From positions 969,298 through 1,033,297 of the forward strand of contig NZ_QGGQ01000001.1 of the NCBI RefSeq assembly GCF_003148665.1: a DNA stretch of 64,000 nucleotides. Reading direction: 5' to 3'. Below are positions 63,688 through 64,000 of this stretch, one piece after another. The translations under genes and the position numbers were made by a program. This DNA comes from Maribacter polysiphoniae (GTDB lineage Bacteria; Bacteroidota; Bacteroidia; Flavobacteriales; Flavobacteriaceae). Within the stretch, counting starts at the first letter, position 1. Each line of letters begins with the position of its first letter. The notes under the pieces were generated by a model, which was not told where the DNA came from, did no database searches, and was given only the letters and a program-made list of their open reading frames with translations.

Positions 63688-64000
63688 GGGTGTAAACTGA
63701 ACTCTGTCTGAAATAAATTTAAGTATTAATTTTATTCAGACAGAATCATGAGAAAAGAAGAACAAACAGAATTCGAAAAGAAGGTGCTTGACCAGTTCAT
63801 GTCCGGCAAGAACCTTTTCGGTAAAGGAGGTGCTTTCGCCCCAATGCTGAAGAACGTGATCGAAAAGGCCCTTGAGGCCGAGATGGAGGGGCATTTGAAC
63901 GAAGTTCAAAGGACCAAGGGCAACAAACGCAACGGCAAGGGCAAGAAGACGATCAAGAGCGGCTACGGCACCTTCGACATCGATACGCCCCAGGACAGGC
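63688..64000 (+). mobile_element. IS256-type insertion sequence, left end (cut by window)
   Basis: The left boundary is probably near 63688-63692 (GGGTGTAAACTGAAC), judged from the change from repeat RA flank to IS-like sequence. A stem of TCTGTCTG (63703-63710) and CAGACAGA (63737-63744) with AT-rich inner pairing lies just before the transposase start. The right end is outside the window, so terminal repeats and target duplication cannot be checked. Confidence 0.7.
63748..64000 (+). CDS. IS256-family (mutator-type) transposase, N-terminal part
   Basis: The first 84 codons are visible. The protein starts MRKEEQTEFEKKVLDQFMSGKN, then GAFAPMLKNVIEKALEAEMEGHL and KGNKRNGKGKKTIKSGYGTFDIDTP, the conserved N-terminus of mutator-type transposases. 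It is clearly richer in G and C than the genes to its left, a sign of separate origin. The DDE residues lie outside the window. Confidence 0.9.
   Translation, partial: MRKEEQTEFEKKVLDQFMSGKNLFGKGGAFAPMLKNVIEKALEAEMEGHLNEVQRTKGNKRNGKGKKTIKSGYGTFDIDTPQDR

Noticed and set aside
55000..63700. CRISPR array
   Set aside because: The repeats are 70-150 bp, few, unevenly spaced by whole genes, and no cas gene is present.

Overview
The window looks like a chromosomal segment of a marine polysaccharide-degrading Bacteroidota, most likely a flavobacterium (family Flavobacteriaceae). This rests on the SusC/SusD pair, the TTTG-N19-TAnnTTTG type promoters, the many short lipoprotein signals, the AT-rich genes and a combined pectin and alginate catabolic repertoire. 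No ribosomal gene is present, so the genus cannot be fixed.

Layout. 1-4655 (+): end of a pectin-type locus, with a GH43 C-terminus, a secreted PL10-CE8 fusion, a CE12-type esterase and an alpha/beta esterase. 4743-10209 (-): complete Rnf operon in the order rseC-like, rnfB, C, D, G, E, A. 10415-12118 (-): a RraA-like aldolase-family gene and a Tat-exported sugar isomerase-like gene. 12435-33017 (+): the alginate locus, made of PL6, PL17 and kdgF; then SusC, SusD, a PKD surface lipoprotein and PL7; then a GntR/FadR regulator; then an MFS hexuronate-type carrier, two SDR reductases, KDG kinase, a PPi-type phosphofructokinase, KDPG aldolase and an odd Nramp-fold transporter. 33423-38367 (+): uronate branch with an SDR mannonate oxidoreductase, UxuA, KduI, KduD and a DUF4861 lipoprotein. 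38427-40995: a GH114-like lipoprotein and a secreted Asp-box protein. 41181-41257 (-): tRNA-Arg(UCU) with a duplicated 5' half nearby. 41761-54869: adenine/adenosine deaminase, PAS kinase plus receiver, acyl-CoA ligase, FMN reductase, a membrane-anchored AraC/TPR regulator, and an ankyrin, acyltransferase and two serine hydrolase operon. 55-64 kb: an AT-rich accessory region where unrelated genes are separated by three families of dispersed repeats, ending in an IS256-type element cut by the window edge.

How it works together. Alginate would be bound by SusC/D and the PKD lipoprotein, cut by PL7 and PL6, reduced to monomers by PL17, linearised by KdgF, reduced by an SDR to KDG, phosphorylated by KdgK and split by KDPG aldolase. 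Pectin-derived unsaturated uronates would reach the same KDG pool through KduI/KduD, and hexuronates through the oxidoreductase and UxuA. A set of palindromic sites (TTGG-N4-CCAA type) spaced 13 bp apart overlaps the promoters of the PL6 operon and of susC, and a related site precedes the GntR gene. This gives a readable candidate regulon.

The most unusual items are the 13-bp phased operator arrays, an antisense terminator inside the susC leader, the Nramp homologue without the DPGN metal motif, the PPi-type PFK within the alginate operon, and the repeat-delimited gene modules at 55-63.7 kb.
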